DNA from: Apus apus
Taxonomy: Eukaryota > Chordata > Aves > Apodiformes > Apodidae
DNA: 64,000 nucleotides
NCBI RefSeq assembly: GCF_020740795.1
Contig: NC_067294.1
Coordinates: 3,410,001 to 3,474,000, forward strand
Direction of reading: 5' to 3'
Below, piece by piece: positions 1 through 13,400 of this stretch (positions are counted from its first letter, which is position 1; each line of letters opens with the position of its first letter). The translations under genes were made by a program, and so were the position numbers. The notes beneath the pieces are model-generated. The model was not told the origin of the DNA. It searched no databases and saw nothing but the letters and a program-made list of their open reading frames with translations.

Positions 1-3000
1 ATATGCATTCAATGCTGAAATGAAATGGATTTAAAAGCCATCAGGAAAAAATTATCCCAGCTGCTGAGTCCTGGGAAAGCTTTTCCAGGATGTTTGGCAG
101 CTGGAGAGGACTCATGGCCTCCACCATCACCTGCCACTCTCATCCTTGTCCCCATCTCTGCCCTGTCCTGGTGCCCACCCTGCCAGCACCACAGTGAAAC
201 TCTCAGCCCCGTGGTGGGCTCCTCTGAATTAGGGATATGAAAGGAAAGGGCAGAAAGCAGTATTTGGTAGGGGGAGGACAGCCTGGTTTTATCATTTCAG
301 GCAAGAAGCTGCCTTTGAAAACAGAAAGTGAAGGTTTGAATAATACCAAAGGAGTGAAATAATTTTTCCTGCCTCCTGAGACGTGGTGCTGTAGGAAAGC
401 TCTGGCTCAGCCTGCAGGACAGGACTGACACAGCCCAACTGTGCCCAGCCCCTTCCCCACCGACAAATGGGGCATTTTCTGAGTGGTAAAGAACAACTGG
501 TGTTGTCATTGGTAATGAAATTCAAATGTTGGGAAGGGATAAGGATCCTGAGAGTGGCAATCAAGGGCTATTTTTATACTTCAGCAATGCAGGGTTGCCA
601 AGTCATGCTTTCCTCATCATCAGGTTAAACAAAAGTATGGATATAGAACCTTCCCCAGCAGCAAAGCAAATACAGCTGGTGGGAAGCTCATTGATCCTTT
701 CTGCTGCACTCCAAGTAATTAGCTTGGTCTCACCAAACCCCCTTTGCTGGCTTTGTACCCCTCAGACACAGGGATCTGGGGTCAGGCAGAGCATGCTGAG
801 ACCCATCAGGGAGCTGCAAGATCCTGTTACCCCTGATGTTAAAGGATGTTTTTTCCCGAAGTACCAACTCAAGGCAGCTGGATGGGATGGGCCAGCAGGA
901 TCTGGCCTTTCTTTGTCATATTCTATTAAAGTTTTCAGGAGGGTTGTAGAAGACAGGTCTGTGCAGAGCCCAGACTGACATCCTGAGAGTAACGAGGACA
1001 CCCAGGGCTGCAGCAGCCACCCAAGGTCTGGCCCGCCCGGTGCGGTCCCGGTTCCCGCTGTACGCAGGATAACAGCACCCTCTGCAGCCACCCCGGTGGA
1101 GAAAACGGGAAAACCAGCCCCGGAGAAGCAATTGAATCCACTTCCCGCATAAATGAGGAGCTTTATTTTAGCTTCTTGTGAACTGAAGAGAAACTTGCAG
1201 TTGTGGTCTCAGCTTGCTGGAAAGCACGTCAGATGTGAAGCTGTCCCTGCCTGGCAGATCCAGTTGGGTCTCATCCGTGAGGAGACTGTGATGCTCTGGA
1301 ATCAGGCCATGGACCAGGACTGAGCTGCATCCCAGAACCAAGTCAGCTATGGCAATGGGTACTTTAAAGGTCCAGGCAAACTCTAACATGATTTATTTCT
1401 GTTGGTAGTGGCTGCTTTGAAAGAAAATCAGAAAAGTATTCCAGTCACTCACAAGCAAATAAAGTGTTGCTTTGCAGGAGATGTTATCTAAAAAACTATG
1501 AAAGAATAAGATTTCTCCACATGTTGCCATTTATATTCAAACAATTTTATAAGATTGTGCTGGAACGTTTTTTAGCTGCTAGGCTAGAAAAAGCCTCTCC
1601 CTTAGCTAAACAACTAAGACCATTAATTTCTCAACTCCGGTGCCTTAGGACTGTGTGTATTTCTGGTAGAGACGGGTGCACTGTCTGAGGAGCTGATGGG
1701 GAACAAAACAGGGGCTGTGGAGGGAGGGTAGTCATGGCAACTGCTCAAAAAGCACCGGCAAAAGGCATTTTTTGGCTGGGTAGTTTATCACGGTTCCTTT
1801 TGGTGGCACTGTCTGCACAAATATTAACAAATCATCAGATGCTGTTTCAGGTGGAAATCCCTCCTTGCCCATCTGGCTTTCTCCAAGTACCAAACTGCAG
1901 CTCTGGCTGCTGGGGGGACAGATATTGCAGTAAATTGTTTCTATTCTTTCCACAGGGTTTGGAGGAGAGATGTTGATCCAAGCAATTAGGTAAATAGTCA
2001 GCATTGCAACAGAGAGAAATATCCACTGGGCAAACCAGGGAGCAGCTCCTGGTGCTGGGCCAGGCTGGCCATGAAGTTTTTGTTCATAACTTTCTTTTGG
2101 TAGTGGTCACACTGATGAGGAATCTGAAGGACAGCAGGGATCCATGGTAATGAGCCATTTTCAAAACTAACACAATTTGAAGAATAATAATTTCTTTAAG
2201 CTTTGGATGGATGTCTCAAAGGCACCACTGGGACCACATTTGGGCTCTGACCCATGCACTTGTAGAGGGAAAAGCATCCACACAGAGACCCAGCCCCTGC
2301 TGAGGCCCATCAGCGTGGGGAGACAAGTGCTGAGACAGCCCCGTGTCCCACAGCAGCACCAAAAAACAGTGTGAGATGCTGTCATGCTGGGAGGTGACAC
2401 TTCTTGGTGCCCAGGCTGCTGAAACACAATCTCCTGGGTACAAATATGATGATGAGCAATTGGATATGCCAGCTTTACCTTGACTTGATTTTTTCTCTGA
2501 AATACTTGTTACAGCTTCACTCCATGAAAGGTGTTTCTCATCTTTAATAGCTCATGGAGCCAAAATGCACGAGGACACATCCAGCCCCAGCTAAAGGTGC
2601 CTCGTTCTCCCCTGCCTTACTGGCCTCCAAGGAGCCTCCAGAGGGACCTTCTGGGCATCTTGATTTATAAGGTAAGATAACTGCCTTGAGGAGCTTGGCA
2701 ATGGGTGAAATCCTGGCTCAGACACAACCACCAGGATTTCTTCACAGAACAAGTCTCTGTTCCTCATTTTCCAGTTTTTGTTCTGCTGATTCTTCATATT
2801 TGAGCCCTTCTTAGCTGCTGTCTTGATTTTTCTTTCACTAGCAGTGATGCTGCCAGTCCTCCCAGCAAGGACAAACACAAATTCTTCCTATAGGCCCCAC
2901 ACTGAATTAATGGTGCTCAAACAGGACATTGTGAGCAGGGAACCAGGGGACTGAACATGAACAAAGGCTGCTTCTCCATTAAAGCAAATGAAAAACTGTC

Positions 3001-6000
3001 TCCCTGTGCTTGTTCAATCAAATCGTTGCCCACAAAGAAGTGGTGTTTGCTTCTCTCACGTAAATCTCCCTGCAGCTTTCAAGCACTCTGATTAGTATTT
3101 GCCACTTTGAAGATCTCAGCTTAACTGTCCTGTTTGCCATTCATCTTCCTGATGTTACAGATTGCAGAGATGTTTCCATGCAAATCAGTGTTCACCTTGG
3201 AAAATTAGCCCACTCCTCCTTCCCCAATGCTGAGCTTCCACCCCAGCCCAGCTGGGCTTGGTGACCTGAAAACAGCCTTTTCCTGCAGGAGAGTAATAGA
3301 GCAAAAAAAGGGGACAGGATGTATGGAGGGGTAAACATGGAGGAAACTATTTACCTGAAGACAATCATACATGCACACATGAAAAAAAGCATTTAAACTA
3401 AATTTTAGGACTAAATAGTTTAGTTGCTCACAATTACTGAGATTTTCAAAGCAATTTACAAAAGTCAAGCTCCAAATTGCCATTTCTTCTTCTAGAGAGT
3501 TAGATATCCAGCTTCCACAAGCTGAAAAGAGTGTTTTATTTTAGTTTTCAGTTGCCAGTGGGGTTGGGGTTTAGCACATGCATATGAGCAGGAGGGGTCT
3601 GGTCATATGGAGCTGGAGCTCAAACCGAGCTCATCTCACCTGGTGAGTCTCTGTGAGGGATCTGACTTGACACAAGACCTGAAAGCCAAGAGTGGGAATG
3701 ATTCCACCTGACTGTGGATTTGTGTAGTGGAAATGTGTACATCTGAGTTTAGGCTCCCACTGAATCAGAAGCAGCAGCTCATCCTAGATGCTTAAAGCTG
3801 CTGAGATGACTCCAGAAGGAAAATGTAAAGTTCAAAGGGACAAATCTTGTCCCAAATGTTAAGAAGATTCCGCTCCACTGCCATCCCTTTCTCAGGGGCC
3901 TTCTCATCCCTCAACTCTGCAGACCTGTGCCTGCCTCCTACCTCCACCTCCTCTTCTGCTCCCCTTTGCTTCTCCTGCCCATCTACCTTGCTTTGGCTCC
4001 AGCCCTCTCAGCCCCCTTCCATCATCAGAGAGGGAAAGACAATGACCACAGCTGACAAGCACCTCCTAGGGCTAGATACTTCCTTCAGAGTTTTTCCCAT
4101 TTTTTCATTACTGCTGTTTTCCAATTAAAATTTGCTGAGGCTCAGATTTTCTCATTTGTTACTTAATTTTCTGCTTGAAACATTGACCTTTGTCCAAGAA
4201 ATCAAAACACAGAGAGACTGGTGAAATTCCAAGGGCATTTTACAAGGACTTTTGTCCTCCAGGAGGTCACAATCAGGGGGGTAACGTGATGGTCATATTT
4301 GAAGTATTTTGGGGTTTACCAAGAGAGTATGGTCAGCCTGGGCAGAGCTTTGCCTCTCAACCACAAGCAGGCAGGAGGGCAGCAAACACACACTCTCTCC
4401 TGCAGGTATTTGCAGTGTAAGTGCTTTGGGGAGGTTCCTGCAGATGCCTGGCTGATGGAGCATGAAACTCCCTGAGCCTGCAACCTGCTTGTAGCTTCCA
4501 GAGCCATTCCTGTCTCTAACCTTGGAGAAAACCTCCTGCCTGCTGAGCCACTCTTTCTACATGTTCCACTTCCCTCTGTGAAGAGTGTTGAGGGTCTGAG
4601 GTGTAGGAGAGCAGGTCACCATTTCCTAGAAAGATCTGGGAAAGTATTTTTCCCATGATGGTCACATTGCCATTGCACACAGCACAGCCTGTGCTGTTCA
4701 ACTCTGCTCTGGTTGAACATCAACCCGTCCCTTGATCTCCTCTTTGGCAGCTCTCTCTTCTCTGTCTATAATAAAGCTAATCTAATGGTGGTGCTGGTGG
4801 AAGTGTCCCTTTGACCATGAAGTGTGGTGGGGCTGAGTTGAGCACCGTGAGCAGGTGGCTGTTGATGATACAGTCGAAACTTGGGAAGGTGTTCATGCCT
4901 TGGAGCAAAGTTGCTGCACTTGGGCTCATTAGCAGCATAACCACACGTTGCCCACACAGCTGCCTCTGCTCTCTCAAGGTTTTATCAATAACTTCTGCAT
5001 TGAAAATGAACCCTGGGGATGGAAGCAGGGAGCATGAGTCACAGCTGGCTATCTCCTCCTGACAGGATGGAGAACACCTTTTTTCCCATACTGTAATAGC
5101 CTGTTGCAGCCTTGCTCTGCTCTCAGCTTTGAACATGCCCCTACCAAGCTGGCTCATCTCAGCCAAACTCTTCTTGGCTTGGTCATCCTTGCCTGGGTGG
5201 GAACATGATGGAAGCTCCCCAGGCTCCAGATGCTGCTGCTCCTCCTGCAGCACAAAGACCTTGGTTCTGCTCATGGCGGTTCATGGCCCTCAAGCGAAGA
5301 TGTTGGATGGTTTTAGGGGCTGCTTGTGGGACATGTGCCCTGACAACTGGCTGGTGCTCATCCAGGCTGTGATCTGGCAGGGTATGTTGGGAAATGTCCT
5401 CAGCCCTTGAGGCTAGGGACAGCCTGTCCCAGGAAATCTGCCCCAGCACCATGCAATTGCATCAGCTGAGTCTTGTCTGTAGGTCTGCAGACAGACCTCC
5501 TCATGGGATATCAGCTACTTCAGCCATTTGTCAGAGGTTCCCTATAGAAGAGCAGAAGCAAATGGGTGATGAAAAAAGACCAGAGGATTCCCCTCACTGC
5601 CTAATTCTTCCTGGGACACTGTTTCTCCAGTAAAACCTACCACGCCCTGACAAGGAAGGGCAGAGGAGAGCTTTGCAGCCACTGACAAGTGGGGTCCTCC
5701 ATGCCCATTTCTGCTGTCTTGGTAGTCCCTAACCCATCTTCCATGCACATTCCTGCAGAGAAAGCACTCCTGTCTCACTACCCACAGGAACAAGTTTGTT
5801 TGGTAGCTCCTGGACGGGAGAGCTATTTCTGCCACGTGGCCTCTGACATGTCTTCCCACTGCCTGCATCTGTCTGGTTGCTGAAGCCCACAGATTTGTCC
5901 TCTCACCACTGCTCACATGTTGCTTCAGGGTGTTTCAGTTCATTGCTTTTTAATTTACTGGCCTCTGCTCATGAGACTCAGCCCCTCAAAGAGACACCTG

Positions 6001-9000
6001 ATGACCAGTGACTTTGCATGCAGCAGTGAAATTTAACTTTGTTTTTCTTGTAGCTTGCCCAGCAGCTTAAGCCATTGCATGCTATTAATAGGTTAATATT
6101 TAAAGGGAATTTATCCCTGGATCAACTGTATTTCCAGTGAAATGCATCCTAGCCCAGAAATCTTTTACAGCTGGACAAGAAATGTACAATCCCTTTTCAT
6201 TTTTAACATACTCTGTCCCTGCTGAATAATTTCTTTTATCCCCAGAGCAGTTAAGTGTGATTCTACCACGAGATACTGAGTCTGCCCCAGCCCCTGCTCT
6301 GCAGTGCTCACCCAGAGAAAACATGCAGCTCCTGGTAAGATGGTGGGAAATTTCTTCCCTTCTACTAGTAGCATCATAGACTTGCTGTGGAAAGAAGGTG
6401 AACTGGTCAAAAGAGTGTGGTACAATGAAAAATGATGGGCTTGTGGTTGAGGAGGAGACAGAATGAGGATGAGACCATCTCTCTGTTTCCCCTCTTGGCA
6501 GGAGGAAGAGGATTCCTTATCCCTAATCAAAACCACACTCATCTCCCTTTGAACAGCTCTTGTGTGTGGCTACAAGCCCAGGGTGGGATCCAGAAAGGAC
6601 GGATCCCTTCCCAGTTCTCCATATGGCACTGCTGGCTGTTATCAGTAAAAGGAGATCCTCCACCAGCTGGGAGATGGAGGTGTTTGGGCAGGTCTCAGCA
6701 AACAGCAGAGCATCTGACACTGTCAGCTGAAGATAAGAGCCACCAGCTTCTCAGCTGGTCAGCAGGACTTGGCCACATGAGGACAAGTTTTGTGGGGTGC
6801 AAAGATGCCCTCCTCCTAGTGCCACTGCCCAAAGCAGGGGAGCTCTCCTTTGCTGTACTGGGTCCCAGCTCATGCCAGTATTAATGCCTGCAGACAGACC
6901 AGCAGTGGCACAGGTTTGCTTGTGCTTTACCCCTGAGAGGTGCACCAATCTGCATGGACATGGCTCATCTGCCCACCATCCCATGACAGGTACTGAAAAC
7001 TCTTTCCTTGAGTTGCAGCCTCTTCACTTTATGGGCAAACCCACCCTCACAAACCACAGAGCGGGAGGGCACTGAGGGGCCACAAGATTATTGACCACCT
7101 TGAGGTGGTCTCTGCCCCACCTGGGGCTGAGTTCTGGGTTTGTGGTTATTACCAGCAGCAGTGCTGGCCAGAGCTGTAAGTGCCCTGCATCCCTGCCTGC
7201 TGCAGGGCTGTGTGTCCACAGGAACTGCAGCCAGAGCATCTCTGTTCACCTTCTGCATCCATCTTAGCTTCTCTGCCTTCTTCTAGGCTAGGAGCTGTTT
7301 ACAATAAGAGTCTCCATAACATTTGCTTTCAACTCTTGGTTCAACATCCCTCAAAGACCACTTTCCAACCTTCTCCCTGAGTTAGCAGATGTTTTGAATT
7401 TGGTGTGTTACAGTTAAAGTGAATTCACATGATTAATGATTAATGCTTCTATCTGAATAATTACCTCATTCAGCCAGCTTTTCTTCTCGCTTTTGCATGA
7501 AAATATGCATGAAAAATGAGGACAGTATCTTCTTTCTCTATTACTGTATATATGGCATCACATTTCTTCTAGAAAGAAGAAAACATTTCTTTTGGAAACA
7601 AATAACTGATGTTTCCACAGTCCTTGTGCACACATGTTGTCTCCAACATTTGTCCAGAGCAGCCACCCCCCTGAGACCTGCACTGTGCATTTAGAGACCT
7701 GGTGCTTGAGGAAAATCCTCCTCATGGAGAATGTGCATTGTTATATAGATTGAAAAACCTAAAGTTTCAGGTGTAGATGATCAGAGCTGATAACCAGGCA
7801 CCTAATATCAAATTTCTATAAGTGATTTCTAGACAAAAGTTCCCTTCAGCCAACTCAGTGATAAGGTTTCTTGTGTATATGTGCCTGCACATAAGGGGAC
7901 ATTGTTTTAAGGTCAGCTTAAATAATTCTGTCTTCTTTAGTGGAAAATATTAATTCATCAATGGAAAATTAAAATACTGATTATTTAAGCAGAAATTTTA
8001 AATATTTATATTTTCTGCCAGTATTTTGGGGCTGAGGATTTCCTGTTCATGAACTATCAATATTTTTCATAGTTACCATCATATGTAGACAAAACACATT
8101 TCAACAAAGAGCCAGTCTGGTATTCCAGGAAGGAAATGCAGCAAACCTGATGCCAATCTTTTCAGAAAGCCTCCCAGGCTAATCCAAGGAACTATAGACC
8201 CACAGAAAATCTGCTTTGGGTTGTAGTAAACCACAGCCAGGTGAGGCAGATGTATATGAACCGTGGAGAAGGGCCAACGTATCTTTTGCAGAGCAAATTC
8301 ATGCCACTAGAGTCCGAGAGGAGTTTTCAGATAGAGTTGGTGAGCACAAAGATGTGAGTGGTCTGCTTAAGGACCAGAAGGGTGTTGTGCTATTGAGCAG
8401 CTGGGTGCTATTTAGACATAGGTTTTACTAATTGAAAATGCCACACAGGAGGCACAGTATCCAGGCTGGGCTCAAAATCAGATATGCACAGTCTGAGAGG
8501 GAGCCTGGTCTTCAGTGTCAATCTCAAAGGCATGCTAGGAATTGCCAGAAAAGGGTTTGAGATGAAAGCAGAAAACATCTTCAGGCTGCTGTGTGCTGAG
8601 GCTGGTTCATTCCTATCACCTGTGGTTCTGGCTGCACAGTTCAAAGAGTTTAAAAAAAACTCACCCACACACACAAAAAAAACAAAACCCTGAAAAATGA
8701 GTGAGGAGAGAGAAAAAGAGCATCTTGCACAAAATGGAAACTAAGCAGAATTGGGTTCCTGGCACTGGGAAAGAAAGAACCAAGGGAGAAGCAGGTAATA
8801 GCAGTATAAGAAATTTATTACTGCTATGGAGAAGGAATGGGGTAGGGAGAAATCGTTCTTTGCTTGCCAAAATACAGAATTGGGGGTATCTCCTGAAAGG
8901 GTAGTACTGAAATTGGGAGTGTTTTCTGAAAGGATAACACAGAAATTGGGGAAATCTCCTGAAAAGTCGAGGGAGTCATTTCAGTGAAGCAAACGCAGAT

Positions 9001-9090
9001 GCTTTTCAGTTGAGTAAAGCCACGTGAGATACACTCTTTATCCCTGGTTTTACATCTTTAGTACGAAAATTTAAACCGTATCCCTCAAAA
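1..9090. other. Intergenic sequence upstream of SLC25A48
   Basis: No supported gene. Open frames are short, lack splice-bounded homology and occur on both strands. The longest open stretch is antisense at 4777-5274, with overlapping open plus-strand frames (see findings). About 7.4-8.1 kb is AT-rich, including a TGATTAATGATTAATG run near 7430. In mammals the next gene on this side would be CXCL14; none of it is recognisable here. I see no tRNA, snRNA or clear LTR. Confidence 0.6.
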
Positions 9091-9099
9091 CCCTCTGCT

Positions 9100-10400
9100 T
9101 TCCCCCTCCATACAGACCCCCCCGTCCGTATCTCCCGAAGCTGCTTCTCCCTTTCCTCGGTGCCACCGGCGCAGCGCTGAGGGGCGCCGGCTCTGCCCGC
9201 GCTGCCCCCACCCCCGGCAGCATCACAACAACCCCCCTGCCCGTCAGACCCCCCGCCCCGTCCCCCCCCCGGTGTCTCCCCGCCGCCGGCCCCTGCGCGG
9301 CGCCTTTAAGCTCCGGTGCGTGATGTCACCGGGCTGGGTGCGGGTTGCGGCGGGGAGCGCTGCGGCGGGGACCCCTGCCCGCTGGGGGACAGCTGCCCGC
9401 TGGGGACCCCTGCCCGCTGGGGACCCCTGCCCGGTGAGTCCTTCTGCCCCGCGGGGTCTCCTGCCCGCTGGGGCACGCTGGCCCGTGGGAACACCCTGCT
9501 CGGTGGGAGCCGCTGCCTGCTGGGACCTTTTGGCCCTCGGGGATCCCCGGCTCGGTGGGACCCCCCGCCCCGCTGGCAGGACGGGCTCGGCGCAGCATGG
9601 GGAGCCTGCAGCTGCAGGAGTTCGCAGCGGGCTTGGTGGGCGGTAAGTGGGGCCGTGGGCTCGGGACTGAGGGTGGGAGGGTGGGTGAAGGCAGAGAGGA
9701 GGGGGGAACGAAATCCTCCGTGTCACCTCCGGGCTGTGCCTCCGGCCGGCGTGCTCATACCCGCGGTTGCTCGCTTTGCTTTGCTTTGCCTCAGAAGTTT
9801 AATCCAATTTCCAGGGGCGGGATACTTAAAAACTTCAGCGGCGGTAGATGGGATGTAGATGGGATGCTGCTGTGTGCCCGGGGGGTGGGGGGAGTCTGGC
9901 AGAGCCCCCTTCCCGCACAGCCCCGGCTCTCCCTTCCTTGCTCTCCCGGCTGGAAGCCCCGCCGGGCTGGGAGAGGAGCAGCCGGGGCTACCGGGGCTAC
10001 CGGGGCTGCCGCAGCCAACCCGGCCCCTCCGCCGCACACCCCCGGGGGAGGCACCGGCTGGCTGTGACCCCGCGGTGTCCAGCCGGCAAACAGGCTGGGA
10101 GGCGATGCTGGCAGGGACGGGGGGATCGATCAGGGCTGCCGAAAGCGCTGATTGCAAACACCGGGAAAACAGACACCAGAAGCAGAACTGAAAGTTCCCG
10201 CTGGGTTTACCAGTTGGTGCGGGGCAGGGCTGAGCTGCCCCGCTCCCGAGATGGGGGGGGTGGGGGGTCTGGGGGGCAAGCGCAGCACCAGCAGCTGCAG
10301 CCCGGGGCTGTGCCCGGGCCGCGGCCCCAGCAGGCTCGGGTGTGAGGGGGCTCGTGGGTCCCGAGCGGCCAGCCAAGGTTACAGGTTAGTGGAGTCTTTA
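9100..10400 (+). promoter_or_regulatory. SLC25A48: CpG-rich promoter region of SLC25A48
   Basis: Base composition changes sharply from AT-rich to GC/CpG-rich around 9.1 kb and back after about 10.4 kb, with the SLC25A48 start codon inside. TGATGTCA at 9321-9328 is one mismatch from a palindromic CRE. A TTTAAG just upstream (9305) could be a weak TATA-like element. A splice-donor-like CCG|GTGAGT at 9433/9434 could end an alternative non-coding first exon; this is inference. The transcription start cannot be fixed from sequence alone. Confidence 0.7.
9359..9590 (+). repeat. Degenerate ~20-bp GC-rich tandem repeat
   Basis: About ten imperfect units built on GGGGACCCCTGCCCGCTG follow one another immediately upstream of the SLC25A48 start codon. 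Spacing varies from about 16 to 22 bp, and units become more diverged toward the 3' end. The array keeps several frames open on both strands, which explains the long spurious reading frames here. It probably lies in the proximal promoter or 5' UTR. Confidence 0.75.
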
Positions 10401-13400
10401 AAAACCTGGAGCCTCTGTCTAAAGGTGACGTGAGCAGCTGCTTTTTGGCTCTTTGCAGCCAGGGGAGGCAGTGGGGCAGGCAGGCCCCTCTGCCCCCTGA
10501 CCCCGAGCTATTGCCACACAGCCCGGAGCGGGACGGGGTGTCCAGGGAGCAGCCACCCCTGCCCCGTGTCGGTGGCAATGGCCTGTTTTCACACTGGGCC
10601 ACAGGTGGTGGCAGGTTAAGGTCCGGGAGGAGAGGGGGACATTTTATCATACATTTTTTGAGTAAGGTCAGAATGTGTCGGCCAAAGACACGAAGCTCTT
10701 TTCAGTCCTAATCCGTTACAATTGAGACATTTCATTGAGTCTCTAAAGACTTGGGGACAGTGGTTTGCACAGAGACTTGCAGGTGTGGAAGAAGCACAAA
10801 CTACCAACGTCCCCACAAACATCCTGAAACTTGCTATAAGCACACCAAGCCATACCCTGGTCACAGCACACAGGTTGTTCTGTCCTCCCTGAGAAGAGGG
10901 AAACCAAGCTGTCCTCTGTCCCGTTACAGGGGCTCCTGGAACCAAGTGCCATGGGGAGATGGGCAGGATGGTGGGGGGGAACGGGCCAGTTTCTCCCAGA
11001 GAACCTCAGGGAAAGCAGCTGGATGTGACAGTAGAGATCAATACAGAGCAGCACCCTCTCTGTCTGAATCATCCCTCTCAGGTATCTGTGAGCTGCTCTT
11101 AAAACAGCAAAGGATGGGGGCTCACAGTCTATACCAGCAGCTGGCTCTGGTGCATTGTTATCTGAGCCAGGAGAAAGCATTTCCTCCTGTCTAACCTGGA
11201 TCTCACCATTTTGAGGCTAAATATTTGCATAAGCTTACAGGAGTGCAAGGAGGGTTGCTCATGGAGAGGTCACACAAACACAACACCTCTTCCTCTCACT
11301 CGGTTGCCTCTGAGATGTGAAGCTGGTGGATTTCAGGACAGTTTTCAAGGGGAGATGCACACAAGAGTTTCTGCCAGCTTTTTGCCTGTTGTCGGAGACG
11401 GGGCATTCTGCTGGGCATTGCTCTGGCCCAGGAGGATGGTTCCTATGGAAATCTCTCCTCCTCCCCTACAGACCCATTGCTTCCTGTCCTGTCACAAAAG
11501 CCTCTCTAATCTTTTGTGTAATACTTTGCTTTCATCCCCAGGAACTGCCAGTGTGGTTGTGGGGCACCCCCTGGACACAGTCAAGGTAAACCACTTCAAA
11601 CCACACCTTCACATCATCACCCAGAACCCCACTGATGGGGCAGTGATCTAGATGATACTTCAAAAGACCTTCACTTTCAGCTGTCACCCCAAAGGGTAAT
11701 TTAGCCTGGATAGAAAGGTGTTCACGGACTTTAGCCTTTCTTCCTCTCCAGTCCTCATTTTGAATGAGAAACTAAAGGAACTGGCTGATACGTGCGAGTT
11801 CCTCTGGTGAGGATTAATGCTGAAAATTAAACCTGGCCTCACTTAATATGTGGCTTTCTGAACAGTTCTGCCAGTGTTTTGTAAAACTTTGCCCCAGACA
11901 ATTATTCAAAGGGCAACAGGAGGAGCTCTTTTTGCTGCAGGCACATTTTTACGTTTCCCTCGCGTTGGCAATGCTGGAAGGGCAGAGTGCTGAAATTGTT
12001 ATCCTGGGGCTATGAGATGGAATATTTACTATTCCTGCAAGACAATTATTCCTCAGAGGGAAAGACTTAGAAATGTTAAAAGATATTTGCTAGCATGATG
12101 TAGACAAGCCCATGCACACGCCGATTCAGCCTCGCCCAGCCAAGTTGACCATCCCTGCTGATGGAGAGATAAAAAGGAAGATCCTGTTCCTTTCTGCTTT
12201 TGTGCAGTGTGATAGGCATCTCTGGCTGACTTTGACTGCTTCCACTGCTCTGCCCATGTGCTCTGGTCTGGTTCAAGCCTTGTTGCTGGCACCAGGCAGG
12301 GCTGCCAGATCTAGCATACCCAAGAACCAGTGGTCTTCTTTGCACCTTAGAGACCCTTAGAGGGTGATGGGCAGGAGGCAGGGCCCATGCCACCTCCTTG
12401 CCAACCCATCAGGGCCAACCCCTGGCACACAGCTGGCTCTCCTGGGGTTGGGAGGTGGCCAGCCTTCAGGGCTGCTAAGGTGCCATCAGCCCTGGGAGTG
12501 TTGTCTGGGTGCAGACCTCCTGTGGGAGGAGGTGCAAAGCTGCCCTCGCCATCTGAGGCAGCAGGGCCAGGGATGGGCAGCACAGGAGGGCTCTGCCCAG
12601 GGTTGCCAAGGCAATGCCCATCTCAGGCTGGCTGTCAGGGTGGCCTTGCCAGGTTTAGGGGAGTTTGGCAACAACTGAGAGAGAATCCTGCTGGGAAGCA
12701 TCGAGTTTCTGGATGCCAAGAAAGAGCGAGCCCATCCTTCAGTGCTTATAAAGACAACTGTCAGGCTGCCCCTCTGTTGCCCTTTGTGCATGGCCTTGGA
12801 ATACCAAGTAGGCAGACTTGTTACCTTTCCAAATTTAGGGGAAGGGAAGTTGAAAGGAGAGTTTTTACACAGCACTAAGCCAGCAAAGGGGCAGCTCAGC
12901 AGCATTCACAACTTCCAGGGGATGGAGGGTCCTTCCCCACCTTGAGAGGAGGACAAGACTGATCAGCTGGCCCCTTCCCAGCATCACAGCTTCCATCAAA
13001 CCCAAGCACCTGTTTTTCCACAGCCTTGCAAAACTCTAAATAGTTTTACATTTACTCGCTTTTCATCCTCCACAGTGTGATCATTTCCCCTGAGCTTTCT
13101 ACAGTTTCTGGATGTCACCCAAGAGACCTATCTCACTGAAATGTAACAAAAAGGAGAATTTTCCTGAGAAATCCATAATGGTATCAGCAGACTTTGACAG
13201 AGTAGTGATTTCAGTGCAAGGTGTTAACAGTTTAGCTAAGGGGCATTTGTGTGAGGACACTCAGTTGCCCTCAGTTACTCAAAAAATGTATTAACTCGAA
13301 TCTTTAAATACCTGGTTACTGCGTAAAAGAAAAAACAAACGAGCCCACAGAGGCAAGGATGGGAATGCCTGGGCTAAGGGCGCGGGTGATGCCAGGAGGG

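Noticed and set aside
9244-10376. Large Pro/Ala/Gly/Arg-rich frames on both strands around the SLC25A48 promoter
   Set aside because: High GC content and the degenerate tandem repeat remove stop codons; the true first exon is only 46 nt and ends at a good donor.
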